A stretch of DNA of 64,000 nucleotides from assembly GCA_900772415.1 (NCBI GenBank), contig CAAHEC010000019.1, forward strand, positions 1-64,000, written 5' to 3'. Below, one piece after another: positions 26,046-34,990 of the stretch. The first letter of the stretch is position 1, and each line of letters starts with the position of its first letter. The notes under the pieces were generated by a model that did not search any database, had not been told where the DNA came from, and saw only the letters and a program-made list of their open reading frames with translations. The DNA comes from Bacilli bacterium. GTDB lineage: Bacteria > Bacillota_I > Bacilli_A > RF39 > UBA660. The translations under genes and the position numbers were made by a program.

Positions 26046-28484
26046 ATGGATCATAGTAGAGATAGATTAGAACATAATAACATAGTTGATGAAGTAAAAA
26101 CTTCCTTTTTGGAATATTCAATGAGTGTAATAGTATCACGTGCCCTACCAGATTTAAGAGATGGTTTAAAACCTGTTCATAGAAGAATTTTATATTCTAT
26201 GTATGAATCTGGATATACACCTGATAAACCACATAAAAAATCGGCGAGAATCGTCGGTGATGTAATGGGTAAATACCATCCACATGGTGATTCTTCAATA
26301 TATGAAGCAATGGTACGTATGGCTCAAGACTTTTCATATCGTTATATGTTGGTTGATGGACACGGAAACTTTGGTAACATAGAAGGATATGGTGCAGCAG
26401 CAATGCGTTATACAGAATCTAGATTATCAAAAATATCATTAGAATTATTAAGAGATATTAATAAAGATACAGTAGATTTTGTTCCAAACTTTGATGAATC
26501 TGAAAAAGAACCAGCCATTTTACCTTCAAGATTTCCTAATATATTAGTAAACGGAACAATGGGAATAGCAGTTGGTATGGCAACTAATATTCCACCACAT
26601 AATTTATCAGAAGTTATAGATGGTTGTGTTGCTTACATTGATAATCCTGAGATAGATACATTAGGATTAATGCAACACATTAAAGGTCCTGATTTTCCAA
26701 CTGGAGGTATAATCCTTGGAAATAAGGGAATAAAACAAGCTTATGAAACTGGTCGTGGTTCAATTACCATAAGAAGTAAGGCAAGAATAGAAGAAAAAAA
26801 TGGCCGTAATTATATAATTGTTGATGAAGTTCCTTACGGCGTAAATACTCAAGAACTAAAAAATAAAGTTGCGGATTTAGTACATAATAAGGTTTTAGAT
26901 GGTATATCTGATTATCATACTGACCTTAAAGATGGTGTAAAAATAACAATTACACTAAAGAAAGATGCAAACCCACAAGTTGTATTAAATAATTTATATA
27001 AACATACTGCTTTTCAATCAAACTTTGGTATTATTTTCTTAATGTTAGATAATGGAACTCCAAAAACATTAGGATTAAGAGACATAATTTCAAAATATAT
27101 AGATTATCAAAAAGAAGTAATTATAAGAAGAACTAGATTTGATCTTAAAAAGGCAGAAAATAGAGTTCATATATTAGAAGGTTATAAAATAGCTTTAGAT
27201 AATATAGACGAAGTTATTAAAATCATTAAAGAAGCTGAAAGTGATGTAGTAGCTAAGGAAAAATTAATAGGTAGATTTGGTTTTTCACAAGTTCAAGCGG
27301 ATAATATCCTAGAATTAAAACTTCGTAGATTAACAGGATTAGAAAGAAGTAAAATCGAAGCAGAATTGCAAGATTTATTAAAATTAATCGAAGAATTAAA
27401 AACAATATTATCAAGTGACGCAAATGTTTTAGCAGTAGTAAGAAAAGAATTACTTGAAGTTAAGAATAAATTCGGTGATGAAAGAAAAACTTCTATTGAT
27501 ATGACAGCTATTGATTATATTGAAGATGAATCGTTAATTCCTGTTGAAGATATAGTTGTTGCATTAACTCATAAGGGATATATCAAGAGAATGCCAACAG
27601 ATACTTATAAGCTTCAAAATAAAGGTGGAGTAGGAATTAAAGGTATGTCTACAAATGATGAGGATTTTGTTGAAATACTTAAGTCAGGAACTACTCATAA
27701 CCATGTATTATTCTTTACTAATAAGGGTAAGGTTTATAGAATTAAAGGTTATGAAATACCGGAATTTTCAAGGCATTCAAAAGGATTACCAATAATTAAT
27801 CTATTACCAATAGAAAAAGATGAAAAAATAAATAATATCTTATTGGATAATGGAGATGAAGAAAATAAATATTTAGTAATTACAACAAGGTACGGAATTA
27901 TAAAACGTACAAACGTTTGTGAATTTGAAAATATTAGAAAAAACGGAAAGATAGCAATAACTTTAAAAGAAAAGGATGAAGTTTTATCAGTTCATTTTAC
28001 TAATGGAAATGACGATATTGTAATGGCATCAAATAATGGTAGAATGATAAGATTTAATGAAAATGAAATAAGAGTTATGGGAAGAACCGCAAGCGGTGTT
28101 AAGGGTATTGAATTATCCGATGATTGCTTCTGTGTTGGTTCAGAAATAGCTAAGGAGGGTCAAGACATATTAGTTGTTACTGAAAAAGGATACGGAAAGA
28201 GAACTGATATAAATGAATATAGATTGACTCACCGCGGTAGTAAAGGTGTTAAAACATTAAATATTACTGATAAAAATGGTACAATAGTAGCATTTAAGAC
28301 CGTAACTGATGATAAAGATTTAATGCTTATTACTGATCAGGGCATAGTTATAAGAATATCAGCTGATAAAGTATCAAAAATGAGTAGAGTAACTCAAGGC
28401 ATTAGATTAATGAATTTAAGAGAAGGTCAAAGAGTTGCTACAGTATCGGTAGTAGAAAAAGATGAAGAAAACACAGAAAAATAA
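26046..28484 (+). CDS. gyrA: DNA gyrase subunit A
   Basis: The 812-residue DNA-cutting subunit. The catalytic Tyr is in AAMRYTESR near residue 123. The quinolone region reads [19 protein letters not shown] with the susceptible-type Ser and acidic Glu. The C-terminal beta-pinwheel is present. The GyrA box, consensus Q(R/K)RGG(R/K)G, reads QNKGGVG at residues 524-530, so the flanking basic residues are partly lost. ATG 26046 is behind AAGGAGGTG. Confidence 0.97.
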   Translation: MDHSRDRLEHNNIVDEVKTSFLEYSMSVIVSRALPDLRDGLKPVHRRILYSMYESGYTPDKPHKKSARIVGDVMGKYHPHGDSSIYEAMVRMAQDFSYRYMLVDGHGNFGNIEGYGAAAMRYTESRLSKISLELLRDINKDTVDFVPNFDESEKEPAILPSRFPNILVNGTMGIAVGMATNIPPHNLSEVIDGCVAYIDNPEIDTLGLMQHIKGPDFPTGGIILGNKGIKQAYETGRGSITIRSKARIEEKNGRNYIIVDEVPYGVNTQELKNKVADLVHNKVLDGISDYHTDLKDGVKITITLKKDANPQVVLNNLYKHTAFQSNFGIIFLMLDNGTPKTLGLRDIISKYIDYQKEVIIRRTRFDLKKAENRVHILEGYKIALDNIDEVIKIIKEAESDVVAKEKLIGRFGFSQVQADNILELKLRRLTGLERSKIEAELQDLLKLIEELKTILSSDANVLAVVRKELLEVKNKFGDERKTSIDMTAIDYIEDESLIPVEDIVVALTHKGYIKRMPTDTYKLQNKGGVGIKGMSTNDEDFVEILKSGTTHNHVLFFTNKGKVYRIKGYEIPEFSRHSKGLPIINLLPIEKDEKINNILLDNGDEENKYLVITTRYGIIKRTNVCEFENIRKNGKIAITLKEKDEVLSVHFTNGNDDIVMASNNGRMIRFNENEIRVMGRTASGVKGIELSDDCFCVGSEIAKEGQDILVVTEKGYGKRTDINEYRLTHRGSKGVKTLNITDKNGTIVAFKTVTDDKDLMLITDQGIVIRISADKVSKMSRVTQGIRLMNLREGQRVATVSVVEKDEENTEK

Positions 28485-28510
28485 AAGAGACAATTTGGTC
28501 TCTTTTAATA
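28483..28510 (+). terminator. Terminator after gyrA
   Basis: AAAAGAGAC and GTCTCTTTT form a nine-base stem at the gyrA stop codon, with a modest T tract. A parS site begins one base later. Confidence 0.7.
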
Positions 28511-28526
28511 TGTTTCACGTGAAACA
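28511..28526. other. parS site 1
   Basis: The 16-base palindrome TGTTTCACGTGAAACA is a perfect match to the ParB/Spo0J centromere consensus. It lies between gyrA and the SRP RNA gene. Confidence 0.93.
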
Positions 28527-28552
28527 TATTAAAATTAAAAATAAAAAATAAC

Positions 28553-28581
28553 TTGATTATTTTTTAATAATATAATAAAAT
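28553..28581 (+). promoter_or_regulatory. SRP RNA promoter
   Basis: TTGATT (28553-28558) and TAAAAT (28576-28581) are 17 bases apart and place a start about seven bases later, exactly where the predicted SRP RNA stem begins. Confidence 0.65.
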
Positions 28582-28587
28582 ATTATT

Positions 28588-28664
28588 GCACAACAAAAAT
28601 GTTAGAACTAGGTCAGGATCGAGAGATAGCAGCCTTAATAGCCTCTTTTTGTGTGTGCTTTTAT
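28588..28664 (+). ncRNA. ffs: Signal recognition particle RNA, small bacterial type
   Basis: About 75 nucleotides carrying the conserved SRP domain IV: GGTCAGG, a GAGA tetraloop (ATCGAGAGAT), then AGCAGCC. The ends GCACAACAAAAA and TTTTTGTGTGTGC pair to close the hairpin with one bulge, followed by a T-rich tail as terminator. This is the short 4.5S-like form without the Alu domain of the 270-nucleotide Bacillus RNA. It binds Ffh and targets nascent membrane proteins. It lies between gyrA and tadA among parS sites. Confidence 0.88.
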
Positions 28665-28678
28665 TTTGCATAAAAGGA

Positions 28679-28694
28679 TGTTTCACGTGAAACA
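28679..28694. other. parS site 2
   Basis: A perfect TGTTTCACGTGAAACA palindrome just after the SRP RNA gene. Confidence 0.93.
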
Positions 28695-28714
28695 TAGTCA
28701 TCAAAGAAAGGAAA

Positions 28715-28730
28715 TGTTTCACGTGAAACA
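28715..28730. other. parS site 3
   Basis: A perfect TGTTTCACGTGAAACA palindrome 36 bases after site 2, ending 14 bases before the tadA start codon. Confidence 0.93.
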
Positions 28731-28744
28731 TAAGTACAAACATT

Positions 28745-29152
28745 ATGAAAGAAAAATATAGTAAAGAAATAATAAAATTAGCCAAAATAGCATATAAAAA
28801 GGGCGAAGTTCCTGTTGGAGCGATAATAACAAAAAATGATAAAATACTCGCAAGAGCTTACAATAAAATAGAAACAAGTAAGGACGCTACTATGCATGCA
28901 GAAATATTGGCTATAAAAAAAGCTTCTAAGAAACTAAAAAATTGGAGATTAAATGATTGTGAAATGTATGTAACTCTAGAGCCTTGTACAATGTGTTCTT
29001 CAGCAATCGAATTATCAAGAATAAAAAAAGTGTATTATTTGGTTAAGAGAGATAAAAAAATATCTATCAAAAAAAGTAAATATATACACTATAATACTTT
29101 TACAACGGAAGCATTAAATTTATTACAATCTTTTTTTAAAAAAGTAAGATAA
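28745..29152 (+). CDS. tadA: tRNA-specific adenosine deaminase TadA
   Basis: A 135-residue zinc deaminase that converts A34 to inosine in tRNA-Arg. The active site HAEILAIKKA and the zinc motif PCTMCSSAI are intact. It is somewhat shorter than common TadA proteins, mainly at the C-terminus. ATG 28745 has no clear ribosome site at normal distance; AAAGGAAA lies before the parS palindrome, so a parS hairpin in the mRNA might bring it closer. It sits between the SRP RNA and dnaX, near its Bacillus position. Confidence 0.94.
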   Translation: MKEKYSKEIIKLAKIAYKKGEVPVGAIITKNDKILARAYNKIETSKDATMHAEILAIKKASKKLKNWRLNDCEMYVTLEPCTMCSSAIELSRIKKVYYLVKRDKKISIKKSKYIHYNTFTTEALNLLQSFFKKVR

Positions 29153-29168
29153 TGTTTCACGTGAAACA
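29153..29168. other. parS site 4
   Basis: A perfect TGTTTCACGTGAAACA palindrome immediately after the tadA stop codon. Confidence 0.93.
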
Positions 29169-29227
29169 TTGCTTTTTTGTTTTAAAAAGCCTTTTAAAAT
29201 GTTATAATGAATATCAGAGGTGATTGC

Positions 29228-30841
29228 ATGGCATACCAAACATTATATAGAAAATATAGACCTAAATCCTTTGATTTAGTATATGGGCAAGATATTATTG
29301 TTAAAACATTAAAAAATGTAATAAAAAATGATAAATTAAGTCATGCTTACTTGTTTACGGGGCCTAGAGGAACTGGAAAAACAAGCTGTGCAAAATTATT
29401 TGCTAAGGCCATAAATTGTTTAGATAATGCATCTGGAGACGCATGTAATAAATGTAAAAATTGTATCTCATTTAATAACAATAGTAATCCAGACATTATA
29501 GAGATAGATGCAGCCTCAAATAATGGTGTTGATGAAATTAGAGAAATAAAAAATAAGATTAATTTAGTTCCAACAATTTCAAAATATAAGGTTTATATTA
29601 TAGATGAGGTACATATGCTTTCAATAGGTGCTTTTAACGCTTTACTTAAAACCCTTGAAGAACCTCCAGAATATGTAATTTTTATATTAGCAACCACAGA
29701 ACCACAAAAATTACCAACGACAGTAATTTCAAGATGCCAAAGATTTGATTTTAAAAGCATTTCAAATGAAGGTATGAAACAATGTTTAAAAAATATTATA
29801 GAAAAAGAAAAAATAAATATTGATTCATTAGCTTTAAATGAAATAATTTTAAATTCAAATGGAGGTATGAGAGATGCAATAGGTATGCTTGATCAGGCTT
29901 TTGCTTTTTCAGATGAAAAAATTACGTTAGATGATATTCAAGAATTATCTGGTACTATCTCAGATAAACAAATTGCTGAAATTTTGATGGAAATTATTAA
30001 TAAAAAATATTCTGATGTCATAAAATTTATAAAAAAAATATCAAATCAAGGCAAAGATTTTACATTAATATTACAAAAAATTATGATTTTTTTGTATAAA
30101 ATTATATTATATAAAAAAAATATTGAATTAAATAATATTGAAAAATTTAATGATTTTGATTTTTCAAAATTCAAATCAATTGATGAAAGAATATTATATA
30201 AATTATTAGATGATGCTACAGATTTAAATAAAAAATTAAATCAAACTTCCCAAAAAGAATTGATTTTTGAAGTATACATTCTAAAAATGATGGATGAACT
30301 TAATGTTTCACGTGAAACATTAAACGAAAATTTTACAGAAAAAGAAAAAAAGAAAATTTCTATTCAAGATGAACTAGATAAAGATATTAAAAAATTAAAG
30401 GATGTAAGAATTAATAATATTTTAAAAGAATCTACAAAACAAGAATTTAATAAAATAAAAGATGAATGGAACACTATAAAAGAATACCTATTTGATGAAA
30501 AAATAAAAAAATATGTTACAATATTGCTTGATGCTGTACCTGTTGCAGCATCTTCAAATGGAATTATATTATCTATTCCAACAGAAGGATTATTAAAGAA
30601 AATAGAGTTAAATTATGATGAATGTAAAGAATTAATACATCAAAAATTTAATAACAAATATAAAATTGTATGTATAACAGTTGACTATTGGAAAAAGATA
30701 AGACCTAAATATGTTGAACTTGTAAAAAATAACATGTTAGATATTAAGGATGAAGAATTTTTGCTATCAAAAATAAAAAAAATGAAAGAAAATGATTCAG
30801 TTAATGATTTTAATGAATTAATTGAAATGGAGGAAAAATGA
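29228..30841 (+). CDS. dnaX: DNA polymerase III subunit gamma/tau
   Basis: A 537-residue clamp-loader ATPase. The Walker A is GPRGTGKTSCAK. The zinc site runs CLDNASGDACNKCKNC. The DEAD-like VYIIDEVHMLS and sensor 1 LATTEPQKLPTTVISRCQRF follow. The tau-like C-terminal part is long and Lys-rich. The frame extends back to 29207, but ATG 29228 is chosen because AGAGGTG lies before it and the protein starts MAYQTLYRKYRPKSF like the family. A parS site lies inside the coding region. It heads the dnaX-ebfC-recR cluster. Confidence 0.97.
   Translation: MAYQTLYRKYRPKSFDLVYGQDIIVKTLKNVIKNDKLSHAYLFTGPRGTGKTSCAKLFAKAINCLDNASGDACNKCKNCISFNNNSNPDIIEIDAASNNGVDEIREIKNKINLVPTISKYKVYIIDEVHMLSIGAFNALLKTLEEPPEYVIFILATTEPQKLPTTVISRCQRFDFKSISNEGMKQCLKNIIEKEKINIDSLALNEIILNSNGGMRDAIGMLDQAFAFSDEKITLDDIQELSGTISDKQIAEILMEIINKKYSDVIKFIKKISNQGKDFTLILQKIMIFLYKIILYKKNIELNNIEKFNDFDFSKFKSIDERILYKLLDDATDLNKKLNQTSQKELIFEVYILKMMDELNVSRETLNENFTEKEKKKISIQDELDKDIKKLKDVRINNILKESTKQEFNKIKDEWNTIKEYLFDEKIKKYVTILLDAVPVAASSNGIILSIPTEGLLKKIELNYDECKELIHQKFNNKYKIVCITVDYWKKIRPKYVELVKNNMLDIKDEEFLLSKIKKMKENDSVNDFNELIEMEEK
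30304..30319. other. parS site 5, inside dnaX
   Basis: A perfect TGTTTCACGTGAAACA palindrome within dnaX, encoding part of NVSRETL in the linker before the C-terminal region. Confidence 0.92.
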
Positions 30842-31140
30842 TGAATATACAAGCTTTAATGAAACAAGCACAAGCTATGCAAAAAAATTTAATGGATTCA
30901 AAGAAAAAAATAGAAGAAATGACGTTTGAAGGAACTTCTGAGTTAGTTACAGTAAAAATGAATGGAAAAAGAGAAATATTATCTGTCAAGATAAAAGAAG
31001 ATACACATTTAGAACAAGATGATTTTGAAATATTAGAAGATATGGTAATGATAGCTGTAAATAATGCTTTAAAAAAAGTAGAACAAGAGATAAATAGTAA
31101 ACTTGGTAGTCAAGCAGGAGCACTTGGAGGACTTCTATAA
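30841..31140 (+). CDS. ebfC: YbaB/EbfC nucleoid-associated protein
   Basis: A 99-residue DNA-binding protein of the YbaB/EbfC family, always found between dnaX and recR. The start MNIQALMKQAQAMQKNL and the DDFEILEDMVMIAVNNALKK helix are typical. Two ATG codons are adjacent (30838 and 30841). The second is at a better distance from GGAGG and is chosen. It overlaps the dnaX stop. Confidence 0.94.
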   Translation: MNIQALMKQAQAMQKNLMDSKKKIEEMTFEGTSELVTVKMNGKREILSVKIKEDTHLEQDDFEILEDMVMIAVNNALKKVEQEINSKLGSQAGALGGLL

Positions 31141-31155
31141 ATAGAAGAAAAAATA

Positions 31156-31755
31156 ATGAATTATCCAAAATCTTTTCAAAAACTTATAGATATTTTAAAA
31201 TTATTACCTGGAGTGGGTGAAAAAACAGCTGAAAGATATGCTTTTTCAATGTTAAATTTAGAAGAAGATAAAAAAAATGAACTTAGTGATTTGATATTGA
31301 ATATTAATCAGTATATTACAACCTGTCCAAATTGTGGATGTATGTCAGACTCAAACAAATGTTTGATTTGCAATGATACAAATAGGGATCAATCTATATT
31401 GTGTGTTGTTGAAAATCAAAAAAACGTATTTATTTTTGAAAAATTAGGTATTTTTAAAACAAAATATCACGTTTTGGGAGGCCTTATATCACCAATGGAT
31501 GGCATTAATCCTGATGATTTATCAATTGATAAACTTATCGATAGGATAAATAAAGAAAACATAAAAGAAATTATATTAGCTCTAAGACCAGGAATAGAAG
31601 GAAACACAACATCACTTTACATAAAAAAACTACTTCAAAATACGAATGTTAAAGTTACCCAAATTGCTCAAGGTGTTCCAATTGGCACAGATATGGAATA
31701 TTTGGACAGTTTAACACTTGAATTAGCTCTTGAAAATAGAAGTGAATTATCATAA
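31156..31755 (+). CDS. recR: Recombination mediator RecR
   Basis: A 199-residue ring-forming protein that acts with RecF and RecO at gaps. The helix-hairpin-helix LLPGVGEKTAERYAF, the four-Cys zinc finger CPNCGCMSDSNKCLIC, and the Toprim domain (SILCVVENQKNVFIFEKLG) are visible, with C-terminal TDMEYLDSLTL. Length is typical. No strong ribosome site is seen before ATG 31156. Confidence 0.97.
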   Translation: MNYPKSFQKLIDILKLLPGVGEKTAERYAFSMLNLEEDKKNELSDLILNINQYITTCPNCGCMSDSNKCLICNDTNRDQSILCVVENQKNVFIFEKLGIFKTKYHVLGGLISPMDGINPDDLSIDKLIDRINKENIKEIILALRPGIEGNTTSLYIKKLLQNTNVKVTQIAQGVPIGTDMEYLDSLTLELALENRSELS

Positions 31756-31794
31756 ATTCTAACATTCAAACATATTTTTTAATAGGGTGATAAT

Positions 31795-31986
31795 ATGTTT
31801 AAGATTTTATTTAGAATTATAAAAAAAGTAATTATAGGAATGATATTATTATTTGCGTATAATACATTTTTATCTTCACTTAATTTAATGATACCTATAA
31901 ATATAATAACGATAATTATAGCAAGTCTTTTTGATGTACCCGGAATGTTAGGTTTAGCATTATTTCTTCTTTTTAATTATCAATAG
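31795..31986 (+). CDS. bofA: BofA, pro-sigma-K processing inhibitor
   Basis: A 63-residue integral membrane protein with two hydrophobic segments. The end PINIITIIIASLFDVPGMLGLALFLLF matches the conserved iPiN-GipG end of BofA, which holds the SpoIVFB protease inactive in the forespore outer membrane. Its location just after recR is that of Bacillus. The ribosome site is AGGGTGAT. Confidence 0.85.
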   Translation: MFKILFRIIKKVIIGMILLFAYNTFLSSLNLMIPINIITIIIASLFDVPGMLGLALFLLFNYQ

Positions 31987-31997
31987 AGGTGATATTA

Positions 31998-32918
31998 TTG
32001 AATGATATAGTAGTAGAAAATCAGCCAATTTTAAGCAAAATTTTAACAAATATAAATAAAACTTCACTATCTGTACAAGCATATTTATTAGTTTGTGATA
32101 ATAATGATGAGTTAAATTTGCAATCACTTTTGTTTGCAAAGGTTTTGACATGTCCTAATTTTTTTTGCATTAATTGTGAAAAATGTAATATTTGTTCAAG
32201 AATTAATTCAAATATTTATCCTGAATTAGAAATAATAAAGCCTATAAATGGAATTATAAAAAAAGATAGTATTATAAAATTAAGAGAAAAATTTCAAACA
32301 AATCCAATAGAAGGAAAAAGACAAGTATATATAATTAAGAATGTAGATTTGTTAAATCAAGCTGCTGCTAATTCTTTGTTAAAATTTCTTGAGGAGCCAG
32401 ATAGTGATGTTGTTGCTGTTTTTACAACTACTAATTTAAATAAAGTAATTAGTACTATTGCATCTAGGTGTCAAATAATAAAATTAAAAAGTAAAATTGA
32501 TAAAACAAATTTATCTTATGTTTGTAAAATTACAAATTTGGATGAAAACAGTATATTCCAAATTTTAGACTTCTTTTTCGATATTGAAAATAATAATGAT
32601 GCAATAATTTATTTTAAAGATAAAATATTGGTAAATTTCAATGATAAAGAATTATTAAAATCTTTTTTAATGGTATTACTATTATTATATAAAGATTGTT
32701 TAAATTATAAAATTTTTGGAGAAATGTCTTATTTTAACAATGAAACTGGAATAAAGAATATATCTGAAAAAAATAGTTTAGAAATATTGATAAAAAAAAT
32801 TAATTTTATTTTGGAAAATTTAAACAAAATAGAGTACAATGTAAATGTAACATTGTTTATAACAAATATAATATTAGAAATAGGAGATATTAATAATGGT
32901 GAAGGTTGTAGGAATTAA
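31998..32918 (+). CDS. holB: DNA polymerase III delta' subunit
   Basis: A 306-residue clamp-loader subunit. It has the zinc-type cysteines CPNFFCINCEKCNIC and the AAA+ segment KFLEEPDSDVVAVFTTT with SRCQ at sensor 1, but no Walker A, as expected for delta prime. The start is TTG 31998 behind GAGGTG; the frame's earlier GTG at 31989 lies inside that ribosome site. It overlaps ricT at its 3' end. Confidence 0.9.
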   Translation: MNDIVVENQPILSKILTNINKTSLSVQAYLLVCDNNDELNLQSLLFAKVLTCPNFFCINCEKCNICSRINSNIYPELEIIKPINGIIKKDSIIKLREKFQTNPIEGKRQVYIIKNVDLLNQAAANSLLKFLEEPDSDVVAVFTTTNLNKVISTIASRCQIIKLKSKIDKTNLSYVCKITNLDENSIFQILDFFFDIENNNDAIIYFKDKILVNFNDKELLKSFLMVLLLLYKDCLNYKIFGEMSYFNNETGIKNISEKNSLEILIKKINFILENLNKIEYNVNVTLFITNIILEIGDINNGEGCRN

Positions 32919-33675
32919 ATTTAATAATGGTGGTAGAATTTATTATTTTTCACCGGGAAAATTAAATATTAAAATAAATGATAATGTCATTGTAGAAACA
33001 GAGCGCGGGATACAATTTGCAACCGTCGCAACTGATATTATTAGTCAAGATTCTGATAAAGTTTTTTTACCATTAAAAGATGTAATTAGAATTGCAACAA
33101 AAGAAGATAAGACTATCAATTTAAAAAATATATCTGATGCTAATAAGGCTTTAGAATACGCAAAAAAAATTGTTGAAAAAGAACAACTTGATATGAAATT
33201 ATATGAGGCTTCTTATACATTTGATAGAAAAAAACTTGTTTTTAAATTTGTTGCAGATGAAAGAGTTGATTTTAGAGAATTAGCTAAATTATTGGCTGCT
33301 AAATATAAAACTAGAATAGAGTTAAGACAAATAGGAGTAAGAGATAAAGCTAAAGAAATTGGAGGATTTGGACCTTGTGGCAGACCTTTATGTTGTTCTG
33401 ATTTTTTGACAAATTTTGATAGTGTTTCTATAAATATGGCTAAAAATCAGGGTATAGCTTTAAATCCAACAAAAATAAATGGTGTGTGTGGGAGACTGTT
33501 ATGCTGCTTAGGATATGAAGATGGTACTTATACAGAATACAAAAAAGATTTACCAAAACTTGGTGAAACAATTACTTATGATGGCAAGATAGGGCATGTA
33601 ACAGAATTAAATATTTTAAAAAAAAGTTATAAAATAAAAACAGAAGAAAATGAGGAGATAGAGGTAAACTTATAA
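32896..33675 (+). CDS. ricT: RicT (YaaT), PSP1-domain protein
   Basis: A 259-residue PSP1-domain protein. In Bacillus it forms the Ric complex with RicA and RicF, carries iron-sulfur clusters, and aids RNase Y, sporulation and competence. Conserved cysteines are clear in GPCGRPLCCSDFL and GVCGRLLCCLGYE. ATG 32896 with AGGAGA overlaps holB by 23 bases. Given the comK homologue in this window, its known link to competence is notable. Confidence 0.93.
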   Translation: MVKVVGIKFNNGGRIYYFSPGKLNIKINDNVIVETERGIQFATVATDIISQDSDKVFLPLKDVIRIATKEDKTINLKNISDANKALEYAKKIVEKEQLDMKLYEASYTFDRKKLVFKFVADERVDFRELAKLLAAKYKTRIELRQIGVRDKAKEIGGFGPCGRPLCCSDFLTNFDSVSINMAKNQGIALNPTKINGVCGRLLCCLGYEDGTYTEYKKDLPKLGETITYDGKIGHVTELNILKKSYKIKTEENEEIEVNL

Positions 33676-34400
33676 TGGAGGTATTAAATTATTTATTAGA
33701 TTATAATAACCTTAAAATATATCAAAATACTGATTGGTTTAGCTTTTCAATAGATTCTGTTTTATTAGCTAATTTTGTTAGACTGAATAACAAAATGAAA
33801 ATTTTAGATATGTGTACTGGAAATGCTCCAATTCCACTATTTCTAAGTACGAAAACAAAATCAAAAATAACTGGTGTTGAGATACAAAAAGAAATTTATG
33901 ACTTGGCAGTAAAAAGTGTTAAAATAAATAATCTAGATAATCAAATTAATATTCTTAACAAAGATATAAAAAAAATAAGTAATATTTTTGAAACTGATAC
34001 ATTTGATCTTATAACTTGTAACCCACCTTATTTTAGATTAGAAGAAAAAAGTTTAACTAATGAAAATGAAATAAAAAGGAAAGCAAGACATGAAGTAGAG
34101 TTATGTTTAGATGATATTTTTAAATGTGCTAAAAAACTACTTAAAAATAATGGTAAAATAGCACTTGTTCATAGAACAAATAGACTAGTAGAAATAATAA
34201 GTAGTATGAAACAGAACAATATAGAGCCTAAAAGATTACAGTTTATTTTTCCTTTTGCCTCATCTAATTCTAATTTAGTATTAATAGAAGGAAGTAAAAA
34301 TGGCAACCCAGGAGTTATAGTGGAAAATGATATTATTGTTCACAATGATGATGGATCGTATACAGAAAATATTAATAAAATTTTTAATGGAGGAAAGTAA
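33675..34400 (+). CDS. TrmN6/YabB-family tRNA adenine methyltransferase
   Basis: A 241-residue SAM-dependent methyltransferase. Motif I is ILDMCTGNAPIPLFLS and the N6-adenine catalytic motif NPPYF follows near 118. It resembles YabB and E. coli TrmN6, which methylate A37 of tRNA-Val. The start shares one base with the ricT stop. pth begins directly at its end. Confidence 0.88.
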   Translation: MEVLNYLLDYNNLKIYQNTDWFSFSIDSVLLANFVRLNNKMKILDMCTGNAPIPLFLSTKTKSKITGVEIQKEIYDLAVKSVKINNLDNQINILNKDIKKISNIFETDTFDLITCNPPYFRLEEKSLTNENEIKRKARHEVELCLDDIFKCAKKLLKNNGKIALVHRTNRLVEIISSMKQNNIEPKRLQFIFPFASSNSNLVLIEGSKNGNPGVIVENDIIVHNDDGSYTENINKIFNGGK

Positions 34401-34976
34401 ATGAAAATAAAATTAGTAGTTGGATTGGGAAATCCCGGAAAAGAATATCAAAATACAAGGCATAATATGGGATTTATGGTGATAGATGAATTAGCCAAAA
34501 GATTAGAAATATATAAATGGAAAGAAAGAGATGGAGCTTTATATTTTGATTGTCATTTAGATATGTGTAGAGTTATTTTTATAAAACCACAAAAATACAT
34601 TAATTTATCTGGTGATGTAATGATTAAATTTGTTAATTTTTTGGATATAAAAACAGAGGATATTTTAGTTGTAAGTGATGATCTGGATTTGCCCCTTGGA
34701 TCTATAAAATTAAAGGAAAAGGGCTCATCAGGGGGACATAATGGTTTAAAAAATATTGAAAATCAATTAAAAACAAAAGAGTACAAAAGAATAAAAATAG
34801 GCATATCAAATGATAAAAACATTGATACGAAAGATTATGTATTAGGAAAGCTAACTCCATCTGAAAAAAGAAAGTTAGCACCAGTTATAGAAAAAGCAGC
34901 AGATGCGGTTTTATTTTCTATAGGTCATCCATTTGTTTTAGCTATGAATAAATATAACACAAAAGTAAAAAATTAA
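34401..34976 (+). CDS. pth: Peptidyl-tRNA hydrolase
   Basis: A 191-residue esterase that recycles peptidyl-tRNA. The motif VGLGNPGKEYQNTRHNMGF includes the catalytic His. DDLDLPLGSIKLKEKGSSGGHNGLK is the second signature region. Length is typical. It abuts the upstream methyltransferase gene and precedes mfd, as in Bacillus. Confidence 0.97.
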   Translation: MKIKLVVGLGNPGKEYQNTRHNMGFMVIDELAKRLEIYKWKERDGALYFDCHLDMCRVIFIKPQKYINLSGDVMIKFVNFLDIKTEDILVVSDDLDLPLGSIKLKEKGSSGGHNGLKNIENQLKTKEYKRIKIGISNDKNIDTKDYVLGKLTPSEKRKLAPVIEKAADAVLFSIGHPFVLAMNKYNTKVKN

Positions 34977-34990
34977 GAGATGGTGATTAT

